This document shows, one piece after another, positions 57,184 through 64,000 of a stretch of 64,000 nucleotides of DNA. The translations under genes and the position numbers were made by a program. Under the pieces are notes generated by a model. The model ran no database searches. It was given only the letters and a program-made list of their open reading frames with translations, and was not told where the DNA came from. The DNA lies in assembly GCF_021601385.1 (NCBI RefSeq), contig NZ_BQHO01000006.1, positions 157,077 to 221,076 of the forward strand, written 5' to 3'. The DNA is from Pseudomonas parasichuanensis (GTDB lineage Bacteria; Pseudomonadota; Gammaproteobacteria; Pseudomonadales; Pseudomonadaceae). Position 1 is the first letter of the stretch. Every line of letters starts with the position of its first letter.

Positions 57184-59751
57184 TCAAGCCAGGGCTGGCT
57201 GCGCCTCGTTCTCCGGATGCAACGGCAGCAGCGGCGAGTGCGGGTCGTTGTCGATCGACGCACGCCACACATCGATCCACGCCGCGTTGTGCTCGGCCCA
57301 GACCTGCCCGTGCAGGCGCGACAGTGCCACTGGGTCGCTCAGCAAGGCCAGGCGGGTGTTGCCGTCCAGGCCTTTGGGGCCCACTTCCAGCGCCTTGGCC
57401 ACGCGTTCGGCACGCAGGGATTCGATCGCAGTGGACTGACCATGGCGCGCGGTGGCCATGGCGCAGGCCAGGGCGTTCTGGCGCGGGTCGACCACGGCGC
57501 GGACGAAACCGTCGTGCAGCGCGTGCCAGCGGTTCTCGTGGGTGTACTGGTCGGTGGCCAGCAGTTCCTGCGGCGTGGCGTACTCCTCGGGGATGAGGAA
57601 CAGCTTCTCGTCCTTGGCCGCCAGGCCCAGGCGCGTGCGGCTGGAGATCACCGACACCGGGATCGACAGCAGCAGCGAACCAACGATCGGCGCCAGCCAC
57701 CACAGGAAGCTTGGGTTCAGCCAGGCCACCAGCGCGGCCCAGGCAAAGCCCAGCAGGGTCTGTGGGCCGTGGCGACGCACCGCTTCGCTCCACGGCGTGG
57801 AGTCGTCGTCACGCTGCGGCGAGTTCCAGGTCGCGGCCCAGCCGAGGAACGCGGCCAGCACGAAACGGGTGTGGAAGATCATCCGCACCGGCGCCAGCAG
57901 CATGGAGAACAGCATCTCCATCAGCATCGACAGGGTGACCTTGATGCGCCCGCCAAACTCGGTGGCGCCCTTGGCCCAGATCAGGATGACGCTGAGCAGC
58001 TTGGGCAGGAACAGCAGCACGATGGTGGTGGAGAACAGCGCGATGGCTTTCTCCGGGTGCCACTGCGGCCACAGCGGGTAGAGCTGGAACGGCTCGATGA
58101 AGTACTGCGGCTCCATCAGGGTGTTGGTCGCCAGCAGCGCGGTCGACAGCACCAGGAACAGGAACCACAACGGCGCCGACAGGTACGACATCACCCCGGT
58201 GAGGAACACCGCACGGTGCACCGGGTGCATGCCCTTGACCAGGAACAGGCGGAAGTTCATCAGGTTGCCGTGGCACCAGCGGCGGTCACGCTTGAGCTCG
58301 TCGAGCAGGTTCGGCGGCAACTCTTCGTAGCTGCCCGGCAGGTCGTAGGCGATCCACACGCCCCAGCCGGCACGGCGCATCAGCGCGGCTTCGACGAAGT
58401 CGTGGGAGAGGATGGCCCCGGCGAACGCGCCCTTGCCCGGCAACGGCGCCAGGGCGCAGTGCTCGATGAACGGCTTCATGCGGATGATCGCGTTGTGGCC
58501 CCAGTAGTGCGACTCGCCCAGCTGCCAGAAGTGCAGGCCGGCGGTGAACAGCGGGCCGTACACGCGGGTGGCGAACTGCTGCATGCGCGCATACAGGGTG
58601 TCCATGCCCGAGGCTTTAGGGCCGGTCTGGATGATGCCGGCGTCCGGGTTGGCCTCCATCAGGCGCACCAGGCTGCTCAGGCACTCGCCACTCATGACGC
58701 TGTCGGCGTCGAGCACGACCATGTACTTGTACTCGCCACCCCAGCGACGGCAGAAGTCGTCGAGGTTGCCGCTCTTGCGCTTCACGCGGCGGCGGCGGCG
58801 GCGGTAGAAGATGCGGCCGAAGCCCTTGGCTTCACGGCACACGTCCAGCCAGGCCTGCTGTTCGGCCACGGCGATGTCGGTGTCGTTGGTGTCGCTGAGC
58901 ACGAAGAAGTCGAAGCGGTCGAGGTTGCCGCTGGCAGCCACCGACTCGAAGGTGGCGCGCAGGCCGGCGAACACCCGTGGCACGTCTTCGTTGCAGATCG
59001 GCATCACCAGCGCGGTGCGCGCCTCGGCGGGGATCGGCTCGTTGCCGGCACTGCTGCCGGAAATACGGTACTTGTCACGCCCGGTGAGCAGCTCGAGGAA
59101 GCCCATCAATGCGGTCCAGAAGCCCGCCGAAACCCAGCAGAACAGGATGCCGAACAGAATCAGGATGGAAGTCTGCAGCGCATAGGGCCACACCTGTACC
59201 ACGGTGTCCCACAGTGGCTGATGGACGACTTCGTCGAGGTCGACGAACGACCAGCCCTGGTACGGCAGGATGCCCTTCATGTACCAGCCGGCGACGATGG
59301 TCTGGCCGATCATCAGGGTCAGCAGGATATAGCGGCGGATCGAGCCGACCATGCGCCAGCGCGCCGGCGGCAGCTCGCGCTTGGGCGGCTGCGGGGCGTT
59401 GGTGCGGCCGGTCATGCGCCGCCACATGCGGATCAGCACGTTGGTGCGCCAGGGCTCGGGCACGACCTTGGTGCGCTTGATCGGCGGGGCGATCTTCAGG
59501 CACAGCCGCCCGCTGCCGTCGACGCCGAGCATTTCGGCCTCTTCCAGCTCGGCGGCGCTGCCTACGGTAAGGCGCGAGCCCACCGAGGCCTGCACGGCCT
59601 CGGCGGTGCCGGCGGCCGGGTTGGCCGCCAGACGTTGGTGCAGCTCGCTGAACGAGGTGCAGCGGGCGAGTTCCGCGCGCTGCTCGTCGCTCAGGGGGAG
59701 GTGGGCCAGGTATTCGCCAAGCGATTCCGGCCTTGCGCTTGAGTTACTCAT
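57184..59751 (-). CDS. opgH: Osmoregulated periplasmic glucan glucosyltransferase
   Basis: This inner-membrane GT2-type enzyme makes the glucan backbone from UDP-glucose. The 855-residue protein has two N-terminal helices, a large cytoplasmic catalytic domain with the DxD motif [12 protein letters not shown] and the (R/Q)xxRW-type [11 protein letters not shown], then about six helices. In E. coli the N-terminal part also links cell size to UDP-glucose. Its start overlaps opgG by eight bases. Confidence 0.96.
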   Translation of the reverse strand: MSNSSARPESLGEYLAHLPLSDEQRAELARCTSFSELHQRLAANPAAGTAEAVQASVGSRLTVGSAAELEEAEMLGVDGSGRLCLKIAPPIKRTKVVPEPWRTNVLIRMWRRMTGRTNAPQPPKRELPPARWRMVGSIRRYILLTLMIGQTIVAGWYMKGILPYQGWSFVDLDEVVHQPLWDTVVQVWPYALQTSILILFGILFCWVSAGFWTALMGFLELLTGRDKYRISGSSAGNEPIPAEARTALVMPICNEDVPRVFAGLRATFESVAASGNLDRFDFFVLSDTNDTDIAVAEQQAWLDVCREAKGFGRIFYRRRRRRVKRKSGNLDDFCRRWGGEYKYMVVLDADSVMSGECLSSLVRLMEANPDAGIIQTGPKASGMDTLYARMQQFATRVYGPLFTAGLHFWQLGESHYWGHNAIIRMKPFIEHCALAPLPGKGAFAGAILSHDFVEAALMRRAGWGVWIAYDLPGSYEELPPNLLDELKRDRRWCHGNLMNFRLFLVKGMHPVHRAVFLTGVMSYLSAPLWFLFLVLSTALLATNTLMEPQYFIEPFQLYPLWPQWHPEKAIALFSTTIVLLFLPKLLSVILIWAKGATEFGGRIKVTLSMLMEMLFSMLLAPVRMIFHTRFVLAAFLGWAATWNSPQRDDDSTPWSEAVRRHGPQTLLGFAWAALVAWLNPSFLWWLAPIVGSLLLSIPVSVISSRTRLGLAAKDEKLFLIPEEYATPQELLATDQYTHENRWHALHDGFVRAVVDPRQNALACAMATARHGQSTAIESLRAERVAKALEVGPKGLDGNTRLALLSDPVALSRLHGQVWAEHNAAWIDVWRASIDNDPHSPLLPLHPENEAQPALA

Positions 59752-61480
59752 CGGCAGGCAACTGATAGCTCCAGGTCTCGGTCAGCACTTTTTCGGTGGT
59801 GGCCGGGGTACCGGTGGTGGATGCCGCGTCGGCGGCGGGTTGCTCGGCAGCCTGCTCGGCCTTGGCTTTTTCAGCCTTGGCATGGGCGTGCTTGGCCGCG
59901 GCTTTTTCCTGCTTGGTTTCCTTGGCGGGCTTCGGTTGCTCGACCGGTACGTCACGCAGCAGTGCGGCGCGCATCTCGGTGGCCTTTTTCGGGTCCTGCA
60001 CCTTCAGGCGCAGGGTGAGACGCCAGCCTTTGGTTTCGGGGTTGTAACGCAGGTTGTTCTCGACCACTTCGGCGTTGTCGCCGACGCTGACCTGGCTGCG
60101 CACGGCGGTGTCTGCCGGCAGGGCCGCCAGGTTCGGGCCGACGAAATCGACCAGCAGGGCGACGCTGCCGTCGGTCTGGCGGATCAGGTTGGACTGCTTG
60201 ACGTCACCCGCGGAGCGCAGGGTCTGCTTGACCCAGCCCAGTTCCTGGGAGTGCAGCTGGTCTTCCTTGATGGTCCAGCGCAGGCGGTAGTCGTATTCGA
60301 ACGGCTTGCCTGGCTCAGGCAGGGTTTCCGGGCTCCAGAACGCAACGATGTTGTCGTTGGTCTCGTCGGCGGTGGGGATTTCCACCAGGTCGACGGTGCC
60401 TTTGCCCCAGTCGCCTTTCGGCTCGATCCAGGCGCTTGGGCGCTTTTCGTATTCGTCGTCGAGGTCTTCGTAGTCGCTGAAGTCGCGCTGGCGCTGCAGC
60501 AGGCCGAAACCACGCGGGTTCTCGACGCTGAAGTTGCTCACGGCCAGGTGTTTCGGGTTGTTCAGCGGGCGCCACAGCCATTCGCCGTTGCCGGCATGGA
60601 TCGCCAGGCCTTCGGAGTCGTGCAGGGCCGGGCGGTAGTTCATGATCTTCGACGGCTGGTTGGGGCCGAACAGGTACATGCTGGTCAGCGGGGCAATGCC
60701 CAGGCGGCTGACGTGGTCACGCAGGTAAACGCGCGACTTGACGTCGACCAGGGTGTCCTCGCCCGGACGCAGGGTGAGCTTGTAGGCACCGGTGGAGCGC
60801 GGCGAGTCGAGCAGCGCGTAGATCACCAGGTGCTTGTCGTTGGGCTTGGGCTTCTCGATCCAGAACTCGCGAAAGCGCGGGAACTCTTCGCCCGACGGCA
60901 GCGCTGTGTCGATGGCCAGGCCACGGGCCGACAGGCCGTAGCGATGGCCCTTGCCGACCACGCGGAAATAGCTGGCACCCAGCAGGGTCATGATCTCGTC
61001 CTGCTTGTCGGCCTTGTTGATCGGGTAGAGCACCCGGAAGCCGGCGTAGCCGAGGTTCTTGGTGGCCTCGGCGTCATGGGGCACGTCACCGAACTCGAAG
61101 CGGCTCGGGTCGTACTTGATCTCTTCGACCTTGTTGGCGGTGATCTCGTTGATGGTCACCGGCGTGTCGAAGTGCATGCCCTGGTGGTAGAACGAGAGCT
61201 TGAACGGCGTCTTGTCCTTGGCCCACTCGGCCTTCTCCTGCAGGAAGCGGATCTGCTGGTAGTCGGCGTACTTCATGTCGCGGAACACCGGCGGCAGGTT
61301 GCTCTTCGGTGCCTCGTACTTCTGGCCGGCGAGATCCTTTGCCTTGGCTGCAACATCATCCAGATTGAATGCCCACAACTGGCCCGCGCTCATCAGGCCG
61401 ACCAGCGCGACGCCGGCGAGCATCGCCTTGCGCAGCCGAGTGCTGGGGATTCTTGGTGCAAAACTGGGGCTTACAATCAC
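59744..61480 (-). CDS. opgG: Periplasmic glucan biosynthesis protein
   Basis: The 578-residue periplasmic protein modifies or branches nascent glucans with OpgH. It has a long signal ([18 protein letters not shown], cleavage after LWA), then [16 protein letters not shown] and the MdoG beta-sandwich domain ([33 protein letters not shown]), with a Lys/Ala/Glu-rich stretch near the end. The start is the GTG at 61480, which has GAGGA seven bases upstream; ATG 61507 is an alternative. Confidence 0.94.
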   Translation of the reverse strand: MIVSPSFAPRIPSTRLRKAMLAGVALVGLMSAGQLWAFNLDDVAAKAKDLAGQKYEAPKSNLPPVFRDMKYADYQQIRFLQEKAEWAKDKTPFKLSFYHQGMHFDTPVTINEITANKVEEIKYDPSRFEFGDVPHDAEATKNLGYAGFRVLYPINKADKQDEIMTLLGASYFRVVGKGHRYGLSARGLAIDTALPSGEEFPRFREFWIEKPKPNDKHLVIYALLDSPRSTGAYKLTLRPGEDTLVDVKSRVYLRDHVSRLGIAPLTSMYLFGPNQPSKIMNYRPALHDSEGLAIHAGNGEWLWRPLNNPKHLAVSNFSVENPRGFGLLQRQRDFSDYEDLDDEYEKRPSAWIEPKGDWGKGTVDLVEIPTADETNDNIVAFWSPETLPEPGKPFEYDYRLRWTIKEDQLHSQELGWVKQTLRSAGDVKQSNLIRQTDGSVALLVDFVGPNLAALPADTAVRSQVSVGDNAEVVENNLRYNPETKGWRLTLRLKVQDPKKATEMRAALLRDVPVEQPKPAKETKQEKAAAKHAHAKAEKAKAEQAAEQPAADAASTTGTPATTEKVLTETWSYQLPADE

Positions 61481-61703
61481 GAGCAATCCTCGCCGAAAAC
61501 AGATCATGAAACCAACGGCCAGCGACCAATGCCGGGTTGGCGAGCACTGTTCGGACCCCGTGAGGGCGTAATGATTCCCCAAACGGATCCAGACAATACT
61601 CGAGTCAAAGTGAAACGAACCCGCGAACGCAGGTTCAAGCAGCGCGCGATTATCCAGCAGGTCGCGTTACAACGCATCAGGCTTGCGCAACTATTTATCG
61701 TAC
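61481..61703 (-). other. Leader and promoter region of opgG
   Basis: The 223-bp stretch upstream of opgG contains no credible gene. No strong sigma70 pair is seen on the minus strand, although TTTGACT and TATTGT occur near 61600 at poor spacing. Confidence 0.3.
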
Positions 61704-61737
61704 AAAACCCCTTGTTTTCCTACAAACAAGGGGTTTT
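61704..61737. terminator. Bidirectional terminator after dtd
   Basis: AAAACCCCTTGTTT (61704-61717) and AAACAAGGGGTTTT (61724-61737) are perfect complements with a TCCTAC loop, with T-runs on both strands. It ends the pip-dtd transcript before opgG. Confidence 0.93.
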
Positions 61738-61743
61738 TTGACC

Positions 61744-62181
61744 TCATATTTGTAACATAAATGTTACCGGGCCATCATTGACCAGATGCACCTGCATGTC
61801 TGCACCGAAGCGACCGCTGGCCACCACAGGGTGCTGGCGCTGTGCCTGCTGCAAAAGATAGTCGAAAAGCTCGGCACCGAGGGCCGGCGGCGCAGCCGTC
61901 GAAAAGCTCGGGCGCATGCCATTGCGGGTATCGGCCGCCAGGGTGAACTGCGACACCAGCAGCAGGCCACCGCCAACCTCCTTGAGCGAGCGGTTCATCT
62001 TGCCCTGCTCATCGCTGAATACCCGGTAGTTGAGCAGCTTGTGCAACAGTTTGTCGGCCAGCTCCGGCGAATCTTCAGGTTCGACCGCGACCAGCGCCAG
62101 CAGCCCCTGGTCGATGGCGCCGACGATCTCGCCGGCCACTTCGACCCGCGCACCGCGTACGCGCTGGATCAAGCCTTTCAT
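61744..62181 (-). CDS. dtd: D-aminoacyl-tRNA deacylase
   Basis: This enzyme frees tRNAs mischarged with D-amino acids or glycine. The 145-residue protein has [41 protein letters not shown] and the terminal [11 protein letters not shown], the two cross-subunit motifs of DTD. Its start overlaps the pip stop (ATGA). Confidence 0.96.
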   Translation of the reverse strand: MKGLIQRVRGARVEVAGEIVGAIDQGLLALVAVEPEDSPELADKLLHKLLNYRVFSDEQGKMNRSLKEVGGGLLLVSQFTLAADTRNGMRPSFSTAAPPALGAELFDYLLQQAQRQHPVVASGRFGADMQVHLVNDGPVTFMLQI

Positions 62182-63149
62182 GCTTCTTCCAGAGGCAGGT
62201 CGAGCAAGCGCCGGGCCATCTGGTCGGCGGCGCGCACCAGGGCGTCGGTGATACCCGGCTCGGAGGCGGCGTGACCGGCATCGCGGATTACCTTCAGCTC
62301 ACTGTTCGGCCAGGCCTGGTGCAGTTCCCAGGCGTTGTCCAGCGGGCAGATCACGTCGTAGCGGCCATGCACGATCACCGCCGGCAGGTGGGCGATCTTC
62401 GGGATGTCGCGGATCAGCTGGTTTTCTTCGAGGAAGGCATTGTTGGTGAAATAGTGACATTCGATACGGGCGATCGACAGCGCACGCTGCGGCTCGGAGA
62501 AACGGTCGACCACCAGTGGGTTCGGGCGCAGCGTCGCGGTGCGGCCTTCCCAGGTGGACCAGGCCTTGGCGGCGTGCATCTGGGCAATCTGGTCGTTGCC
62601 GATGAGGCGCTTGTGGAAAGCCTTGACCAGGTCGCCGCGCTCTTCCGGCGGGATCGGCGCGATATAGTCCTGCCAGTAGTCGGGGAACAGGCGGCTGGCG
62701 CCTTCCTGGTAGAACCAGCTGATTTCCTGCGGGCGGCACAGGAAGATGCCCCGCAGGATCAGGCCGTGCACGCGCTCGGGGTGGGTCTGGGCGTAGGCCA
62801 GGGCCAGGGTCGAGCCCCAGGAGCCGCCGAACAGCACCCATTTGTCTATCCCTAAGTGCTCGCGGATGCGCTCCAGGTCTTCGACCAGGTGCCAGGTGGT
62901 GTTGTTCTCCAGGCTCGCGTGGGGCGTGGAGCGGCCACAGCCGCGCTGGTCGAAGGTGATGATGCGGTACAGGTTGGGGTCGAAGTAGCAGCGGCTCTGG
63001 GCATCGCAACCGGCGCCGGGGCCACCGTGGATGAACACCACCGGCAGACCTTCCGGCGAGCCGCTTTCATCGACATACAGCACATGCGGCGCTTCCACGG
63101 CCAGATCGTGCCGGGCGTAGGGTTTGATCTGCGGGTAGAGGGTCTGCAT
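62178..63149 (-). CDS. pip: Proline iminopeptidase
   Basis: This alpha/beta-hydrolase peptidase removes N-terminal proline. The 323-residue protein shows [19 protein letters not shown], the nucleophile elbow [15 protein letters not shown] (Ser about 112), Asp in GRYDVICP and His in [14 protein letters not shown] 63149 has GGAG upstream; the frame continues to 63263 but the extension is not conserved. It leads pip-dtd. Confidence 0.95.
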   Translation of the reverse strand: MQTLYPQIKPYARHDLAVEAPHVLYVDESGSPEGLPVVFIHGGPGAGCDAQSRCYFDPNLYRIITFDQRGCGRSTPHASLENNTTWHLVEDLERIREHLGIDKWVLFGGSWGSTLALAYAQTHPERVHGLILRGIFLCRPQEISWFYQEGASRLFPDYWQDYIAPIPPEERGDLVKAFHKRLIGNDQIAQMHAAKAWSTWEGRTATLRPNPLVVDRFSEPQRALSIARIECHYFTNNAFLEENQLIRDIPKIAHLPAVIVHGRYDVICPLDNAWELHQAWPNSELKVIRDAGHAASEPGITDALVRAADQMARRLLDLPLEEA

Positions 63150-63186
63150 TGCGCACTCCGTGTGAGGAATTATTCTGCCGTTGGGC

Positions 63187-63192
63187 ATCATA
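63187..63192 (-). promoter_or_regulatory. Possible -10 element for pip-dtd
   Basis: On the minus strand TATGAT lies 38 bp before the pip start. No good -35 was found. Confidence 0.35.
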
Positions 63193-63369
63193 AACCTGAA
63201 TTGCGCGCAGAGCATGTGTCCGTGTGAAAGGTCAGGGTTTTGGGGGGCTGGCGATGGGGGCACTGGGGGAGCGTTATGCCCGGGAGGGTATGGTTTGAGA
63301 TTGCATCAGGGCTGACAGGTGTTCGACGAGGGCTCTTCAGCGCCCTCAAGATCGAGCGCCGCCCGCGCG
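63193..63369. other. Intergenic region right of pip, no gene seen
   Basis: Nothing gene-like is supported; small frames here run into REP sequence. AGGGCTCTTCAGCGCCCT near 63329 is a partial dyad of unclear role. Confidence 0.4.
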
Positions 63370-63398
63370 GCGCATCGCTGGCAAGCCAGCTCCCACAT
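63370..63398. repeat. REP arm, partner apparently cut by the IS
   Basis: CATCGCTGGCAAGCCAGCTCCCACA is a complete arm. Instead of a normal partner 20-60 bp away, only GTGGGAGCT appears at 63551-63559, directly before the IS110 end. Confidence 0.75.
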
Positions 63399-63550
63399 CT
63401 ATGGTTACCCCCTTTTCTGCAATACTGTATCGAGATGTGCGTGAGTGTGGTTTGCGTCAATCTATACGGCGTCGTGTGGGAGGTCAGTCCCGCGCCTCGA
63501 TGAAAGTCGCGCCCGACGAGCCTTGATATTTGTTCGGCTTCTAAAGCCGA
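63399..63550. other. Spacer between REP arm and IS end
   Basis: About 150 bp with no credible gene. It includes a small hairpin TCGGCTT/AAGCCGA near 63534-63550 next to the proposed IS junction. Confidence 0.4.
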
Positions 63551-63559
63551 GTGGGAGCT

Positions 63560-64000
63560 CAGGTTGATCGCCAGGCCGGTGTACCGTTCACGTCATCTGT
63601 GTGCAGCATCGCAAAACCAGGTGGTTACAACTCGTGTGTCCGCAGGGTCAGGCGTTCATGGCGCTTGCCCCTGCATCAAATTCGCTGTGGTGTGCGGTGA
63701 TGGCCCAGGCGATGCGGGCCAGCTTGTTGGCGATAGCGCAAACCACCAGGTTGGGGTGATGAGCGCGCAGCAAGTCTTTCACCCAGTCCGCCAGCTTGCC
63801 GGTTTGGCGCTGCAGCCCCATCAAATAAACCCTCACGCACTGGATCAGCAGTCGTCGCTGATTACCATCCCCGCGCTTGCTGATTCGCCCCAAGCAAGGT
63901 TTGCCGCCCGTTGTATGTTGCCTGGGAACCAGGCCTATGGAGGCTGAGTAATCTCGTCCACAACGGAACTGCTTGCCGTCACCCAGTTCCGCAGCCAGGG
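63560..64000 (-). mobile_element. IS110-family insertion sequence, 3' part (runs off the right edge)
   Basis: The proposed end at about 63560 is where the REP-like GTGGGAGCT stops matching a REP arm. The element contains the C-terminal part of its transposase and about 88 bp of non-coding end. IS110 elements typically lack long terminal inverted repeats, and P. putida members (ISPpu9/ISPpu10) are known to target REPs. The boundary is inferred. Confidence 0.65.
63648..64000 (-). CDS. IS110-family transposase, C-terminal part
   Basis: The visible 117 residues match the Transposase_20 region: AELGDGKQFRCGRDYSASIG, then LVPRQHTTGGKPCLGRISKRGD, RRLLIQCVRVYLM, and HHPNLVVCAIANKLARIAWAI, ending MNA. 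The catalytic DEDD domain lies upstream, outside the window. The frame is intact to the edge, so the gene need not be broken. Confidence 0.9.
   Translation of the reverse strand, partial: LAAELGDGKQFRCGRDYSASIGLVPRQHTTGGKPCLGRISKRGDGNQRRLLIQCVRVYLMGLQRQTGKLADWVKDLLRAHHPNLVVCAIANKLARIAWAITAHHSEFDAGASAMNA

Noticed and set aside
56983-59742. 919-codon frame opposite opgH
   Set aside because: Antisense to OpgH; His/Gln/Arg-rich shadow including REP sequence.
63188-63503. Short frames on both strands (87 and 90 codons) right of pip
   Set aside because: They run through a REP arm (translated as CGSWLASD or ASLASQLPH), a common source of false genes in P. putida.

Overview
The window is a 64 kb stretch of high-GC chromosomal DNA from a fluorescent pseudomonad of the Pseudomonas putida group. 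The evidence is the gene order (mltA / ahcY-metF / rhlE / bioA / pil-chp / gshB-tonB / pyrRBC' / hslVU / pha / ubiEJB-hisIE-tatABC / opgGH / pip), the medium-chain PHA cluster phaC1ZC2DFI, and many P. putida-type REP palindromes with arms such as TGTGGGAGC..GGCTTGCC or TGTAGGAGCGGCCTTGTGCCG. No rRNA, tRNA, CRISPR array or prophage was seen. Apart from a partial IS110-family element at the right end, this reads as core genome.

Layout. 1-9.7 kb: a partial cytochrome c lipoprotein, the lytic transglycosylase MltA, a MAPEG protein, an EamA transporter, a CPA1 Na+/H+ antiporter, a hot-dog thioesterase, then the methyl-cycle pair ahcY-metF behind an S-adenosylhomocysteine riboswitch, a possible glycosyltransferase of unknown role and an orphan solute-binding protein. 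9.9-18.4 kb: RNA helicase RhlE, a cytochrome b561/YceI pair, a flavin amine oxidase with an unusual repetitive tail, bioA, rsmE and a hemolysin-III-like membrane protein. 18.6-27.8 kb (minus strand): the Pil-Chp chemosensory operon pilG-pilH-pilI-pilJ-chpA-chpC, which controls type IV pili. 28-36.6 kb (plus strand): gshB, tonB, yqgE-ruvX, pyrR-pyrB-pyrC', then hslV-hslU behind a good sigma32 promoter, and a DUF971 gene. 37-43.7 kb: the mcl-PHA locus, with phaC1-phaZ-phaC2-phaD rightward and the granule proteins phaI-phaF leftward, plus a small PHA-associated protein. 43.8-49.9 kb: ubiE-ubiJ-ubiB, hisI-hisE, tatA-tatB-tatC and a second RsmE-family methyltransferase, largely overlapping or tightly spaced. 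50-54 kb: two tandem chemoreceptors, the first behind a clear FliA (sigma28) promoter. 54-63 kb (minus strand): an amino-acid ABC transporter, osmoregulated periplasmic glucan genes opgG-opgH, and pip-dtd. 63.6 kb to the end: the 3' part of an IS110-family transposase whose end appears to lie inside a REP arm.

Most biology here is known. The best leads are regulatory and architectural: a sigma54-like site ahead of pilG, degenerate Hpt domains in ChpA, hairpins between ahcY and metF and between hslV and hslU, a repeated GFFSxLFGGS motif in the amine oxidase tail, a perfect 42-nt inverted repeat at 18.4-18.6 kb, and the IS110/REP junction.
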